Assembly (NCBI GenBank): GCA_024138025.1
Contig: JAMXBD010000962.1
Location: 248,001-312,000 of the forward strand
Length of the DNA stretch: 64,000 nucleotides
Direction: 5' to 3'
Source of the DNA: Combretum micranthum
Taxonomy: Eukaryota > Streptophyta > Magnoliopsida > Myrtales > Combretaceae
Shown here piece after piece: positions 13,647-25,155 of the stretch. The position numbers and the translations under genes are program-made. The first letter of the stretch is position 1, and the number at the start of each line of letters is the position of its first letter. A model generated the notes under the pieces. It made no database searches, was not told where the DNA came from, and saw nothing but the letters and a program-made list of their open reading frames with translations.

Positions 13647-14018
13647 TTTACTAAAAGGATAACGTAAAAAATGATACCTGACCTTTCAAAGAAGTTTAAT
13701 TAGGTACTTGAAGTTTGTTCTAAATAATTTAATAGCTGAAGTAAGTTTTCGCTTACATTTTTTCTATCTAAAGTTTGATTTTGTTAATTTTGATACTTGA
13801 AACAAGTTTTCGCGTACATTTTTCCTACTCGATTGATCAAGTAGGAAAAATGTATGCAAAACTTATTTCAAGTACCAAATATGTCAAAACCAAACTTCGG
13901 GTATTAATTAAACTTTTGTAAAAGTTCAATAACCAAATTATTCAAAATTAAACTTCAAGTACCTAATTGAACTTTTTACGAAAGTTCATATACGATTTTT
14001 TACGTTAACCCTTTACTA
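13647..14018. mobile_element. Foldback MITE with TTTACTA duplication
   Basis: The body (13654-14011) is bounded by TTTACTA on both sides. The ends AAAGGATAACGTAAAAAATG and the inverse of TTTTTTACGTTAACCCTT are inverted repeats. The arms run almost to the centre, where CCTACTCGATTGATCAAGTAGG forms the hairpin tip. It belongs to the same structural class as 6107-6408 and 60894-61263, but the duplication is resolved over only 7 bp. No protein is encoded. Confidence 0.8.
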
Positions 14019-14935
14019 GATCAACTTGATTTCATGGAGGGATGGTTACATTTTGTATGAGCAAAGAATATAACCCCTTTTATTTGAAAATTCATATATA
14101 AAATTAGAATTACATTTATAGCTACACAATTATATATGCATTGTTTGCTTTTTCCATTTGAATCATTTTATTTTTTAACCTTTTTATTTGAGTTATTTGT
14201 GTTTTAACTTTCCCAATCAAGTTCTCCACCTTTAAAAAAAAAAAAAAAAAAATAATTTGTCATGATTGATAATGATTATCTTCATGTTTGCTAATGATTA
14301 TCTTGCATTTTTCAAACCTTGATGTTTTACTAAAGGATATAATACTTAAAGAACAGATATTGATCTTTAATGGTATGCAATGGAATTATTATACGAATAT
14401 GGTATTTAAATATGGTATTTACATGCACTATTTGTATACATTATTAGATGAAAAATATCAATTCAATCTTTTCAAAAGTCTTCTTAGAAGGATGACGGTC
14501 TTAAACAGAAATGTTTAAAAATAAAAGATATTGTTTTTGCTTAAAAAACTCAAATGAACTGGATGGCTTAAACAAAAAAAAAAAAAGAAGAAGAAATTTA
14601 ACTAATGCATGACTTAAGTTTGAAAATAGCAAAACATAAAGATTTTATCTTATTATATTAAAAAGATATGAGTTTGTTTTGGTCTTTAGTAGTGTTATCT
14701 AATGGGGAACACTTCCTTTTTCTTTTGTTTCTTTTTTTTTTAAATTACTCAGTCTTATTCATAAAATTCCATCAAATAATTTTACATTAATTTATTATAC
14801 AATAAAATTATTAGACAATTCTTATTGCACCTTCTCTTTCCATACTTTCTTTCTCTATTTTTTTATTTATCTTTAATTTTTTATGTAATTATATATTAAA
14901 CTTTTATACATACATATCATTGTAGATTTCCATTA
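14019..14935. other. AT-rich spacer
   Basis: No gene, RNA or repeat of note apart from A and T homopolymers. A 76-codon frame at 14288-14518 has no recognisable motif. The last 15-20 bp before 14936, joined to 32350 onward, reconstitute the site into which the large retrotransposon inserted. Confidence 0.6.
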
Positions 14936-14940
14936 ATAGG

Positions 14941-17792
14941 TGTCGAGCCTGGTTTTTCTCGATTTCCTTTAATCCGATTCGTACTAAACCCTAACCCATT
15001 CAATACGAATCCTCGACTAAGAATTAAAGGAAATTTTGAATTTTTAAAACATTTTGGAGTCGCCACTCGACTAAAGTCGAGAAAAAATAAACCAAAACCA
15101 ATGGGTAGGTTGATTTTGGTTTTGCTACTGATCTGCAAAAAAATCGTTTTTTTTTTTTTTTAAAACGAGAACCAGAAATAAACTTGAGTTCGGGGGCTAA
15201 CCTATTAAAACCTAAACGGTTACCACTTTAACTTTCCATAGTTAAATTGCTTTCTTTTGAACCCTAATTTCAAAATCTAAACTATTTATCAAATCTAATT
15301 AACTACACATATGTCTAATATGCCCAAAAATACTAATCAAATTTCATCAATAAACATATATAATCTAAAAACTCAAAATATTCAAATTAATCAAATCTTA
15401 TTAAATTCTACCAATATTCATATATCTAAACTAAACTAAAAATCAAACAACTTCACAAAAATAAATTTTTTACATATTTTAAGTCGCCCATTTAGGTGCC
15501 TACTACCCGCTAATCGGGATCAAACTGCACGTAGTTCTTTTAGAAAAATTTAGTTTGTTGGTTAATTTTAAAATTTTTCGAAATCTTTTCGCTTTAAGTT
15601 CATTAATTTGTTAATTTTATGAAAAAATATGTATATATCTTTTAACATGAACCCTAAATCTATCAAGTTAAGTTTTAGCAATTTTATGAAAAATCAGATT
15701 TTTCTATGTGACAAAAATTTGAACAAGAAATCATAACCACATATCATGCATATCAATTGATCATACCATCATCAAGAATAAAAATATTATAGGGAATATC
15801 AATATTCAACAAACTAATTTCAACAAAGCAATATCATGGCATAATCAAGATTTATATCATTGACATTATATTATAAAGGGCAAGATTTCAATGTGGTTTC
15901 ATATATGGTGAAATCATAAAATTCAATATTATTTTAATCAAGTTCATCACTATATCATGGTATAAAAGGAATATTAATGACTATCATCATACATGATTAT
16001 ATAATTTCAAATGTTATAAACCTAAAACTAAAAAAATTCATATATTCCTCATGATTAGGGCATGATTATAGGTATATTATCAATAACAAGATCTTAATGT
16101 AATTCTATGAACACATACCTAACATGATATATATAAAAAAAATTCAATTCACAAGAAAACAAAATCATTACTATATCAAGTTATGTTTTAACAAATTTAT
16201 AAGAATTAACTTTTCTAAGTGACAAAAGAGTTTTGAGTATCCAAATCAAATCATCAAAAGGAACATCGATTTTCAAGATGTTAATCAAGACAAACTCGCA
16301 CAATTGTATTCTCACACATCATCTTAACATCAATTTCAATTTAGACTATTATGAACATATATGTGATGATGAAATAAAATATTCACAAGGTTCAATGTTT
16401 TAAAAATAATGGACTATCACCTATCCATTACAAATTTAAAATTTTAGAATACATTTACTATTAAAAATCTCATATTACACTGTTAGAGCAAGACATTAAT
16501 CATGGTCTAATCAAAATTCTCATGTCAAAAATATATCAAGAAGGCACATACATATCAGGGCAACATTCATCATGATGAATATCAAGAATTTACAAAATAA
16601 TGCTTTACAATATATAAAAAAAAAATTCATATGAACAAATCCAAAATTCTAAGAGCAATTGTTAATTTCAAAAAAAAAAAAAAAAAAAACAAATTCAATC
16701 TTTAAAGCATATTATCATATTCATTAATTATACATGTTTTTAAAATTTTCAAGAAAATCAATTGATCACAACACACGTAATATTATTGGACCAGTTTTTT
16801 TATTATTATTACAATCAGATTTTTATATTATTATCACAATTATAACTATTATAAGACAATTATTGTAATGTTGTTATTATTGCTTACTGACGTGCACGAA
16901 GAAGCAGATGGAACGGTGGCTTGGGTTCGACGACTGGTGCAGTCTATGGATGGTGTTCGGACTGGGAGAATTGAGGACGCCGATGACCTTCCCTATGAAT
17001 TCCAACCCACCGAAACTTCCTGCACCATCTAATTTCCTCAACTTAGCCTGGGAAGTATCACGCGGAGCAGACGCCGATTGGTAGAAGATGGTTGGAATCT
17101 CGAGTCCCAGAGCGTCGCGATTCACGGTGGTTTTTTTTTGGTCTATCAAATGTTTTTTTTTATTTTTCTTTTCTTTCTTTTCTGTCCTCCTTTTCGTTTT
17201 TTCTTCTTCAATTTATAGATCTAGGATTTTATGTTCCATTTTGATTTTTATCCGAAAAAAAACGGATTAAAACGGCTGCAAATTGCATTAGCTGTCAATT
17301 AACGTTATAATGTTAACGTTCAAACACGTTTTTGAGCGAAAAAATCGGAGATTTGAGCTTTTTTCGGAAATGTAAAAACGAACTTTTTTCCAACTTCAAG
17401 TCCGGATTTGAAATAGTTATAGTTTATGAAAACATGCAAATTATATATCAAAATGAAGTACTCCGCGTCTAGTTTCAAAATATGTATTTATTTTGTAAAA
17501 AACGGGTTTGAAAACGGGTCAAAAATAGACTTGAAAACGCCCCATTGGGCGGTCGGAGGTAGGAGACGATGAACAGTATTTTTTTTTTTTTACAATTTCC
17601 GAAATTACATTATACTATATTAATTATCCATATTACATCCATTATATTTATTTCTATTAAATTGATTTATTTTTTTCTAATTTTCATTCCTAGCTTTAAT
17701 ATTTGTAATTTGCAAAATTCAATTATTTTAACTATATATATACTAAACTAAGTATTTATTTTGACAAAAAATGTCAAAATGAGATGTCTACA
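14941..17792 (-). repeat. Outer LTR, left copy (minus orientation)
   Basis: It is a 2852-bp segment beginning TGTCGAGCC and ending GATGTCTACA. Read on the minus strand it is a canonical LTR: it starts TGTAGACATC, has a TATA box (CTATAAAT at 17211-17218) and ends AACCAGGCTCGACA. The same GGCTCGACA end precedes the primer-binding site at 18753-18761. A polypurine tract abuts its minus-strand 5' end. Its two flanks (to about 16225, and from about 17150) match the right copy closely; the middle does not. Short frames inside, such as 16877-17149, are not convincing genes. Confidence 0.85.
17211..17218 (-). promoter_or_regulatory. LTR TATA box, minus strand
   Basis: CTATAAAT is read on the minus strand, followed downstream by an AAGAAGAAAAAACG leader-like stretch. 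The equivalent position in the other LTR (31771-31780) reads CTATAAATAG. Conservation in both copies supports a minus-strand promoter for the LTRs. Confidence 0.6.
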
Positions 17793-17805
17793 GCTGCCCC
17801 TCTTT
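17793..17805 (-). promoter_or_regulatory. Polypurine tract adjoining the left LTR
   Basis: On the minus strand this reads AAAGAGGGGCAGC and directly precedes TGTAGACATC, the 5' end of the LTR in that orientation. This is the expected layout of plus-strand priming site followed by 3' LTR, and it independently indicates that the left LTR is a minus-orientation 3' LTR. The equivalent sequence is missing at the right inner junction near 29486. Confidence 0.6.
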
Positions 17806-18515
17806 GTGATGAGGTTTGTCAAAACCTTATCGCAAGGATAAAGTAGACCTCATTTTGACTTTACCTCATATGGAATTCCCACTTCTCAAGCGGGGTGAGA
17901 GCTTTTCATGTTCTGATATGCTCATTGAATCACTTCTTGGGCAAGGATGCTTCATGTACTGAACCATCCTTTGATTCAGGTCTCATGTACTGAGTCCTTA
18001 CTTGAAAAGAGGTCGTTTTCTGAGCAGAGATAGAATTGTTTCTTGAGCAGAGATGAAGTTGTTTCTCGAATAGAAATGATTCATGTTCTTGAAGAGAAGG
18101 ATGGCGCTCCTCTGAGCTAGCGATCCTTAAGCTTGAAAGCAAAGAAGGAAGGCGGTTCACTGAGCTCGCGATCCTTAAGCTTGAAAAGACTCTTGAAAAG
18201 TTTCACATGTTCTACGGATATGCTTCATGTTCTGAACTGCCTTTTGAATTGGATTGCTTCTTGTGCTAACATTTGTCTCTTATTTGATACAAGCGCGCTC
18301 TTTGAGCTGGCATCTAATTTGGATAAGCGCTCCTTGAGCTAGCATTTGATTTGGTTCAAGCGCGCTCCTTGAGCTGGCATCTGATTTGGATAAGCGCTCC
18401 TTGAGCTAGCATTTGTCTTAGATTTGATTCAAGTACGCTCATTGAGCTGGCACTTGATGTGGATAGGCGCTCCTTGAGCTGGCCTACGATTTGGTTCAAA
18501 CGCGCTCCATGATAT
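17806..18515 (-). repeat. Inverted arm, left: 3' untranslated region in minus orientation
   Basis: The reverse complement of this segment recurs at about 28885-29487 with very few differences: an open frame of 69 codons at 18133-18342 has an exactly identical translation on the minus strand at 28954-29163. The segment ends in about six units of the GCGCTCCTTGAGCT repeat that forms a long array at 28100-28990. The frame itself is not thought to be a gene. The arm represents the sequence upstream of the polypurine tract of a minus-oriented element. Confidence 0.8.
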
Positions 18516-18761
18516 CTGGTTTTAAAAGTTTGGTTTTTAAATCAAATTTTTGCAGACTAGTAGCTAAGTTAGGATCAACCGATCCATTGATCCTAGCTTT
18601 TTATTTTTTCCCGATTTATATCGGGTGGCGACTCTAAAAAGTTTTCAAAAATTAAATTTTTTTTTAACCCCTAGTCGAGGATTCATGTTAAATGGGTTCG
18701 GGTTTAATGTGAATCGGGGTAGGAGAAATGAACCAGATAGTGGAAAAATCCAGGCTCGACA
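18516..18761 (+). repeat. Truncated LTR 3' tail (plus orientation) before the primer site
   Basis: It ends CCAGGCTCGACA and is followed after three bases by the primer-binding site, so it is the terminal part of a 5' LTR in + orientation. Its reverse complement aligns by eye with 14941-15190 (shared words include CAGGCTCGACA, GTCGAGGATTC and TTTTTGCAG), but with many substitutions and small gaps, far more than between the two outer LTRs. About 2.6 kb of the expected 5' LTR is absent. It appears to come from a different subfamily than the outer LTRs. Confidence 0.7.
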
Positions 18762-18764
18762 GCT

Positions 18765-18782
18765 TGGCGACTCCACCGGGGA
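18765..18782 (+). promoter_or_regulatory. Primer-binding site of the Tat/Ogre element
   Basis: TGGCGACTCCACCGGGGA follows the LTR tail ending at 18761. A TGGCGACTC-CCGGGGA-type site (tRNA-Arg-like) is characteristic of Tat and Ogre elements. It sets the + strand as the transcription direction of the internal region. Confidence 0.75.
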
Positions 18783-19356
18783 CTCGTTTTTTAGAGGGCT
18801 AGCCACTTTATGCTTTTCATATATAAATTGTTTTCTTTTTAAAATATCTTGTATATTTAAAGATATTTGTGCTAACCGTGTGCTTATGTGCAGATATTGT
18901 CTATATAGAATTATTGGAGGGGATATTTAGTTTTGAAAAAAAAATGTGTGTTAGATGTGGTCAAACCCGGGCCACCTTAGGTAAACTTAGGACGGGAGGC
19001 ACCAGTAGGTCTCGGGTGTTGTGGTTACCCACCATTCGAGACACGAATTAGCCTCCCACTCCGGTTAATGTGGCCCATGGCCCATTAATTGGGGGACCTT
19101 TAGAACCCACCCTTCTTGCATCCACTACATGAAGGAGATGATGATCAAGCTTTGTGGCTAATCAAAATGTTTTTCAAAATTGCTTTACAAAACAAAAGCT
19201 GAATTTATAGGAGTTAACTTTTCCTTGTAATCCGTTATGTAAATGTGTCTTGTAAAATCCTTGTAACCCGTTTTTGTTTTGTATTCAGTTTAGTGTACCA
19301 TGTAAATGTATATACCGTGTTGTAACACATCTCTTTGTAATAGGTAGAATAAAGAA
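18783..19356 (+). other. Leader between primer site and ORF1
   Basis: Untranslated leader of the internal region. It shows GGGACC and GGGAGGC words and T-rich stretches, typical of Tat leaders, and no convincing open frame. The frames at 18625-18930 and 18869-19051 start in the LTR tail or leader and carry no recognised domain. Confidence 0.55.
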
Positions 19357-20763
19357 ATGGCAGATAGTATGTGGGCCCGTCTTACTCCCGAGATCCATGT
19401 TCATGAGCCTACTAGTCCGATGCCCATTTTGAGCAAGTGGTTACAAACTTTCAAGCCAAACAAAGAAGATTTATTGAAGACCGTTTGGGACCTATTCTTT
19501 CTCTACCAAAGGTCCAGGTCCCCATTCATCTTTTTAGGGCCTTGGTTTACTTATGGAATGTTGATGAAGCCGCCTTTTGCCTTGGTGAGCACACTTTGAG
19601 TCCCACTATTGAGGAATACACGAGGCTTCTTCAAGCTCCACCAACTCATGCGGGAATATATGCTCCTCAACTTAGTAAAGGGCCGATCAACTTGTTCAAC
19701 TCCTTTTTAGGAATTAAGAAGACCGATGTGTCTAAAGCCCTCAAGAATTGCAATTTGTTCTCCATTCGGCTTTCCGATTTATTCAAGTGGTTTGGATCTC
19801 CAAATAGTTACAAGGACAATAAGCCTATCTTCTGTGGAGGTGTAGTAGCATGGGAGCAAAATCGCATCAACGCCTTTATAGCCCGTATTCGGTACTATCC
19901 TCTTCCCGAATGGGGATCTTTTCATCCACTATCGGGTATTAGAATTAGTGGACCAGTTCTTGCAAAAGTCTTATATCCCGGCCTTGCTCGCTGAACAAAA
20001 TAGATCTCTCAACCATTTGAAGAAAAGAGGCCATGGGAAGTTCAAGTCTAGTATGGCACTCTTGATAATATGGTTTGCAAGCCACACTAGAGATTATGGG
20101 AGCAATTTGAGTCCAGCTTGCCACATTAGAGATAGTTATGATCTTATTTTAAGCTTTAGTGAAAGAGTTCGCATTCAAGATCTTCCAAGGACCGATGAAT
20201 GGGTGCACTTACTCCAAGATCTAGAAGCTCACAATTTCCTTTGGGTTGCTAAATGGTTCCATTCTCCTACGGCAATAACCGAATGTAGGGAATATGCGGC
20301 AATTCCTTGATTGGTTTGACCGGGTCCACGGGATATTATCCGGCTCGTGTGATAAGACAATATGGAGCACTTCAAGATATAACTAGCAAGCCATCATTAA
20401 AGGAGTTTACTATGGAGTATGATGACCCGAGTGTTCCTTTGGCACAAAGAGAGAAGGCTAGGATCGATACAAGCCAAATGGGAGACAAGAGAAATCAAGA
20501 CGATCTACATGATAGACCCCATTAATACTGAGACGAAGAAATACCGAGCCACTAAAGAATACATCCTCAGCCAAAGGGCAAAAGTGAACGAGTTGGAATT
20601 TCAAGCTCCCGAGATGAAGAAGGATCGAGAGATGGAAAAGGAAGTTCAAGATTCTCAAGGCAAGGTTCAAGCACTTGAAGCTCAACCAAGGATGGCAAAA
20701 AGGACTATTGAGGAGCTGAAGGACCGTTCAGAGTGTCCTAGCAAGATTAGGCGTTTGGTTTAG
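19357..20763 (+). pseudogene. Retrotransposon ORF1 (DUF7745-like), frameshifted
   Basis: Tat and Ogre elements carry an extra ORF of unknown role between leader and gag; this one occupies that place. The start ATG at 19357 gives MADSMWARLTPEIHVH. The frame then shifts near 19460, 19960, 20310 and 20460, so at least four frameshifts break it. Recognisable pieces in order are RFIEDRLGPILSL, LFRALVYLWNV with TLSPTIEEYTRLLQAP (the conserved core of the DUF7745-type domain), LFKWFGSP, ALLIIWFASHTRDYGS and a charged, probably coiled-coil C-terminus ending at 20763. It cannot yield a full-length protein. The family assignment rests on the SPTIEEYTRLL core and position; the biochemical function is not known. 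Confidence 0.7.
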
Positions 20764-21155
20764 GATGATTTCTTTGTTTAGCTTTTCGGTTTTGTCATGT
20801 TTAGGTCATGTATTTGACTCCTTGAGTAAATTCAGCTTTAATGAAATAAAATGGTTTTTTGCTACAAAGTTTCATCATCATCTCAATTTACATGCGCATG
20901 CGTTTTTCTTTTCCATATATATATTCTTGTCTCTATGTTCTTGTATATTCTTTGCTACCCGTTTATTTGTTTTTGTGTATATATTAACCGCTAACCGTTT
21001 GCTCATTTTGTTGAGAATCATATAATAAATATATAATATATACATTTTCTTCACTAAACTATGGAAATTTTGTTTTTGAACATCAGTTTCTAAAAGATAG
21101 CTCCTAAACGGTCAGACCCGGTTCGAAGTCCATCATCACTAGGTCTAAATCCAGA
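20764..21155 (+). other. Spacer between ORF1 and gag
   Basis: T-rich sequence of about 390 bp separates the ORF1 stop from the gag start. An 86-codon frame at 20765-21025 is low-complexity and hydrophobic and is not supported as a gene. No splice sites or internal promoter were convincing. Confidence 0.5.
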
Positions 21156-22929
21156 ATGGCTAGCAACAACGACAATAATTCTGGTAATTCCAATGCGATG
21201 TCCGAGCAAAGGCTCACTACTTTGGAACAAATGGTATTCCGAATGGCCGAGCAAATGAATCTTCTCACGCAAAACCTTAAGGCCCCTCAAGATACTACCG
21301 CAGGACATTCTGGGGTAAAGAAAGGAACTGATAGTCAAACTATTGAGGAACAAGTAATTAATCATGAACCACTAGCCATTGTCGAAACCGATTCTTCTGA
21401 GTTTAAGAAGGAAATTGAGGCTCAAAACAAAGAAATGGAGAAAAGGCTTCTTTCTCAATTCAATGAGAAACTCAAAGTTTTTGAGAAAATGGAAGGATTT
21501 GATCAAACTGGAATCACAAGCTTTCCTACAATCGAAGCGGGAGCTTTCCCGAGAAGTTCAAGATTCCCGACTTTGAAAAGTATGATGGTACTGGTTGTCC
21601 AAAGTTGCATACTAGGCTCTATGTGAGGAAGATGAGCCGGTACACTCAATATGAGCAATTCATGATCCAAACTTTTCAGGATAGCCTTACCGGTCCAGCT
21701 TTAGCATGGTATGCTCATTTGGATCTTGATGAGATTAATACTTGGGACAAATTGGCTAGGGCTTTCTACAATCAATATAAGTTCAATATTGAAGTGGCCC
21801 CTTCTATGTGGGATTTAAGTAATATGAGGAAGAAGAAAGATGAGTCCTTTAAGGAATATGCTCAAAGATGGAGATCAATGGCATCTATGGTATCTACCCC
21901 TATCCCGGAGAAAGATTTGACATTCACTTTCATCAATACTTTAGAAGAACCGTTCTTTACTCATCTCATTGGACACACTACTGCTAATTTCTCTGAGATA
22001 GTATTGGCCGGGTGTAGAATTGAAAGTGCCATTATTACCGGGAGGATCCACGTGAGAAAAAGGCTACAAATTTCAAGTACTCCAACAATAACAAAGGGAA
22101 GGATACCACTGTTAGTAGTCAGCTCAACCCCATACACTAAACCTACTCAATCCTACACCTACCAACAAACCCCAAACACTAATCAACCCTTCACCCGTTC
22201 ACAACAACCACAATCCCAAAACCAACCATTCAATAGACCTAGAAGACAGTTCACCAAAATTCCCGTACCCCTTAGCCAAGTTCTAGCCCGGCTTAGAGCT
22301 GACAATCTGATCACCTTTGAAACACCTAGAGAAGACTACAAACCCAGATATTATAACCCCGAGCAAAAATGCGATTATCATTTGGGGCAAATAGGTCATT
22401 CTACTGACTATTGTTGGAGGCTTCGGAACAAGATTCAAGACCTCATTGATGCTAAATTGGTCCAACTAGATTTCGTTGAAACCCCGACCCCTAATGTCAA
22501 CACCAATCCTCTCCCAAACCATGGGCCCACGATCAACATGATCACGATTGAAGAACCCGAGCCTTTTATCGGAATGATCCAGTCCAATCCAAAGAAGATA
22601 GTTATCCAATGTCAAGGAGAGCAGAAAGAAGCCCCATATGAGGTGAAATCGATGAGGTATCAATTCCATGTGCCCATTGCACCGAAAGACTATAAAGCCG
22701 CCCCGTTCAACTATCAAGCTGTTAATCAAGTTCCTAGGCCCATGGTCGGAAAACTTGGGAAACTTCAGAGCCCGAAAGAGAGAAAACATTAGCAGAGGAA
22801 TTCTTCCCACTAAGAAAAGATAAGAAAAAGGAAGGAATCTGATGAGAAAACAGCATTGACCAAGATTATGAAGATAAGTGACTTAAGATTGCTGATCAAC
22901 TCGCTAAAGTCCCGGCTCAAATATCCTTA
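21156..22929 (+). pseudogene. gag: gag polyprotein of the Tat/Ogre element, frameshifted
   Basis: It encodes the capsid/nucleocapsid precursor. The start at 21156 gives MASNNDNNSGNSNAMSEQRL, followed by a heptad-like stretch (TTLEQMVFRMAEQMNLL). One frame change lies near 21570. The retrotransposon-gag domain then runs from about 21605 to 22080 (FIQTFQDSLTGPALAWY-like core, WDKLARAFYNQYKFN, FKEYAQRWR). A proline/glutamine-rich linker follows, and at about 22369-22460 a C-x2-H-x4-GHSTDYC-x2-L knuckle of the kind seen in Tat gag, then NKIQDLIDAKL. A stop at 22790 and another frame change before 22930 separate it from the protease frame. It is not functional as it stands. Confidence 0.85.
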
Positions 22930-23807
22930 ATGGGTTTGTTAATGACTTCTGAAAAACACCGGGAGGCTCTCTTTAAGATACTCCAACAAATCAAGGTTCC
23001 CGAAGGTGTTGCTACTGAAACAATGGAACATGTAGTAAATTCATTTGCTTTGGATCAAATCTCTTTCTCACCTGATGAGTTGGGAGCAGAAGGCACTCAA
23101 CACACGAAGCCCCTATTCATAATGGCCAAATGTAATGGAATGATTGTAGCCCGAGTCCTCATCGATAATGGGTCGTCTTTGAATGTTTGTCCATTGGCTA
23201 CTTTGAACTTACTTGGTATCGATGCATCTAACCTCCGGTCCAGTTCTACTATTGTTAGAGCTTTTGATGGATCCAAGAGAGGCATATCAGGAGAAATAGA
23301 CTTGGAAGTTACTATTGGCCCACAAGACTTTACTATTCCGTTCCAAGTTCTAGACATACCAAGATCATTCAATTTGTTACTTGGAAGGCCTTGGATTCAC
23401 TCAGCTGGGGCAATACCGTCTAGTCTGCATCAGATGGTCAAGTTTATAACAAATGGACAAATCGTTACGGTATTAGGAGAACAAGACCATGCTATCTTCA
23501 AAGACACGCTATACCCTATATTGGCGAAGAAGGATCCGAAGACTTTGGTTTACAAATCTTTGAAGAAGCCAATATGATTCAAAAAGAGGGACATTTAGGG
23601 ACATTTGGACTGGGATATGTCCCTACTCCGGTTGAGATAGAAGAGATGAAAAAGAAAGCCCGAAAGAAGAAAGGAGAAGAATGGTATAATACCCCTATCG
23701 AGTCTCCAGATATCAAAGTCACATTCCCACAACCGGCTCATGTCCAGAAACCAGATACTGCATCGTTCTGGAGCCTTCTTGCAGCTCCCCGTTCGGGAGT
23801 TGAATAA
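22930..23807 (+). pseudogene. Aspartic protease region, plus linker to the intron
   Basis: The retropepsin-like domain would release mature proteins from Gag-Pol. MGLLMTSEKHREALFKIL opens it, resembling the usual lead-in of Tat proteases. The active-site region VLIDNGSSLNVCP (near 23155-23195) has Asn between Asp and Gly, as is usual in this lineage. LLLGRPWIHSAGAIPSSLHQ is the second conserved block. The frame ends at 23577 and a second one (23574-23807) continues with GTFGLGYVPTP and a Lys-rich segment before stopping at 23807. The catalytic residues are visible, but the frame break separates it from the rest of pol. Confidence 0.8.
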
Positions 23808-23848
23808 TTGGTTCACTATCCCCTTAATAACTCTAGGGTTACCTTTGA

Positions 23849-24017
23849 GTAAGGGTTGAATTCATGAAGGGTTTTATGTTTTGTTTCTTTTATCAATTGC
23901 TCAAATGTACTCCATGAATCATAGTCATTAATAAAGATTCTTTGTTTCTTTCATCTCTTTTCTCTTTTCTCTCACATTTCTTCTTTTTTTTCTCTTCTTT
24001 ACCTTGTTTTTTTTCAG
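23849..24017 (+). other. Putative spliced intron between protease and reverse transcriptase
   Basis: A donor-like GA/GTAAGG at 23848-23854 and a strong acceptor (a long TTCTTTTTTTTCTCTTCTTT pyrimidine tract, then TTTTTTTTCAG at 24007-24017) bracket about 169 bp of non-coding, T-rich sequence. Ogre elements are known to carry an intron at this exact place. The upstream frame stops at 23807, before this donor, so either an earlier donor was used or the stop is a later mutation. The acceptor is much better supported than the donor. Confidence 0.5.
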
Positions 24018-25150
24018 ATCTGATGATAATGGTGAAAGTAAGAGATATCTTGCATCGATAGATAACGAAAATACTGATATCATTTCTAACCCTAATGAGT
24101 TAGTCGTTGAACATGACATTAGTGATCACACTGGGATAGAGAAAAGTTGGCAAAAATATGAACAAGGCAGAATTGAGATCAGTGAACCTACAGAAGTAGT
24201 GAATATTGGAACTGAAGATGAGCCTAAAATTTGAAAATAGGCACCACCTTATCCGCTGAGCAACGAGAAAGATTGATAAGATTATTGACTGATTACTTAG
24301 ACGTGTTTGCATGGTCCTACGAAGATATGCCTGGTTTGGATACCTCTATAGTGGTTCATAAATTACCAACTAAAGCAGATATCAAACCAAAGAAGCAAAA
24401 ATTAAGACGATTTAGACCAGATATCTTGCTCAAGATTAAAGAAGAAGTAAAGAAATTGTTGGAAGTCGGTTTTATAGAGGTATCCGATTATCCTGAATGG
24501 GTGGCTAATGTGGTTCCGGTACTTAAAAAGAATGGAAAGGTTAGAGTTTGTGTAGACTTTCGCGATTTAAACCAAGCCACGCCCAAAGATAATTTCCCCT
24601 TACCTCACATAGATGTCTTGGTGGATAATACGGCTAGAAACCATCTATTTTCATTCATGGATGGCTTTTCGGGATATAATCAGATTAAAATGGCAGAAGA
24701 GGATAAAACTAAGACAACCTTCATTACTACTTGGGGAACATTCTGCTACAAAGTCATGCCTTTCGGCCTTAAAAACGCCGGGGCAACATATCAAAGGGCG
24801 ATGGTCACCTTGTTTCATGACATGATGCATCAAGAAGTCGAAGTATATGTAGATGATATGATTGCTAAGTCTAAGGAAGATGAGGATCATGTGGAAATAT
24901 TGAGGAAATTATTTGATAGATTACGGAAATTCCATCTTAAGTTGAATCCCGAAAAGTGTACATTTGGGGTGACCTCAGGGAAGTTGTTGGGATTTAGTCA
25001 GTCAACAAGGAATAGAAGTTGACCCGATAAAGTTAAAGCCATACTTGAATTACCTCCCCCGAAGACGATCAAAGAGGTCAGGGGCATATTGGGACGCTTG
25101 AATTATTGCTCGGTTTATATCTCAATTAACCGACAAATGTCGCCCTCTAT
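24018..25150 (+). pseudogene. Reverse transcriptase domain
   Basis: It copies element RNA into DNA. A short acidic lead-in (24018-24234) is followed by a frameshift near 24230, then a clean domain from KIGTTLSAEQRERL to KLLGF at about 24995. Visible blocks are VFAWSYEDMPGLD, LLEVGFIEVSDYPEWVANVV, RVCVDFRDLNQATPKDNFPLP, FSFMDGFSGYNQIKM (catalytic Asp), MPFGLKNAGATYQR, and the YVDD catalytic box at 24846-24857. These are those of a Ty3-gypsy RT of the Tat type. A frame change just after 24995 (LLGF then VNKEIEVDP-like) and another near 25110 break the connection to RNase H. The core itself looks almost intact. Confidence 0.9.
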
Positions 25151-25155
25151 TCAGA

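Noticed and set aside
14923..14940. Element start at TGTAGATTTCC (14923) rather than 14941
   Set aside because: TGTAGA resembles the other LTR terminus, but the flanks then give no target duplication; starting at 14941 gives ATAGG on both sides.
18133..18342. Conserved 69-codon protein, also present at 28954-29163 on the other strand
   Set aside because: The identity is explained by the inverted repeat arms; the frame has no known motif and lies in untranslated sequence of the element.
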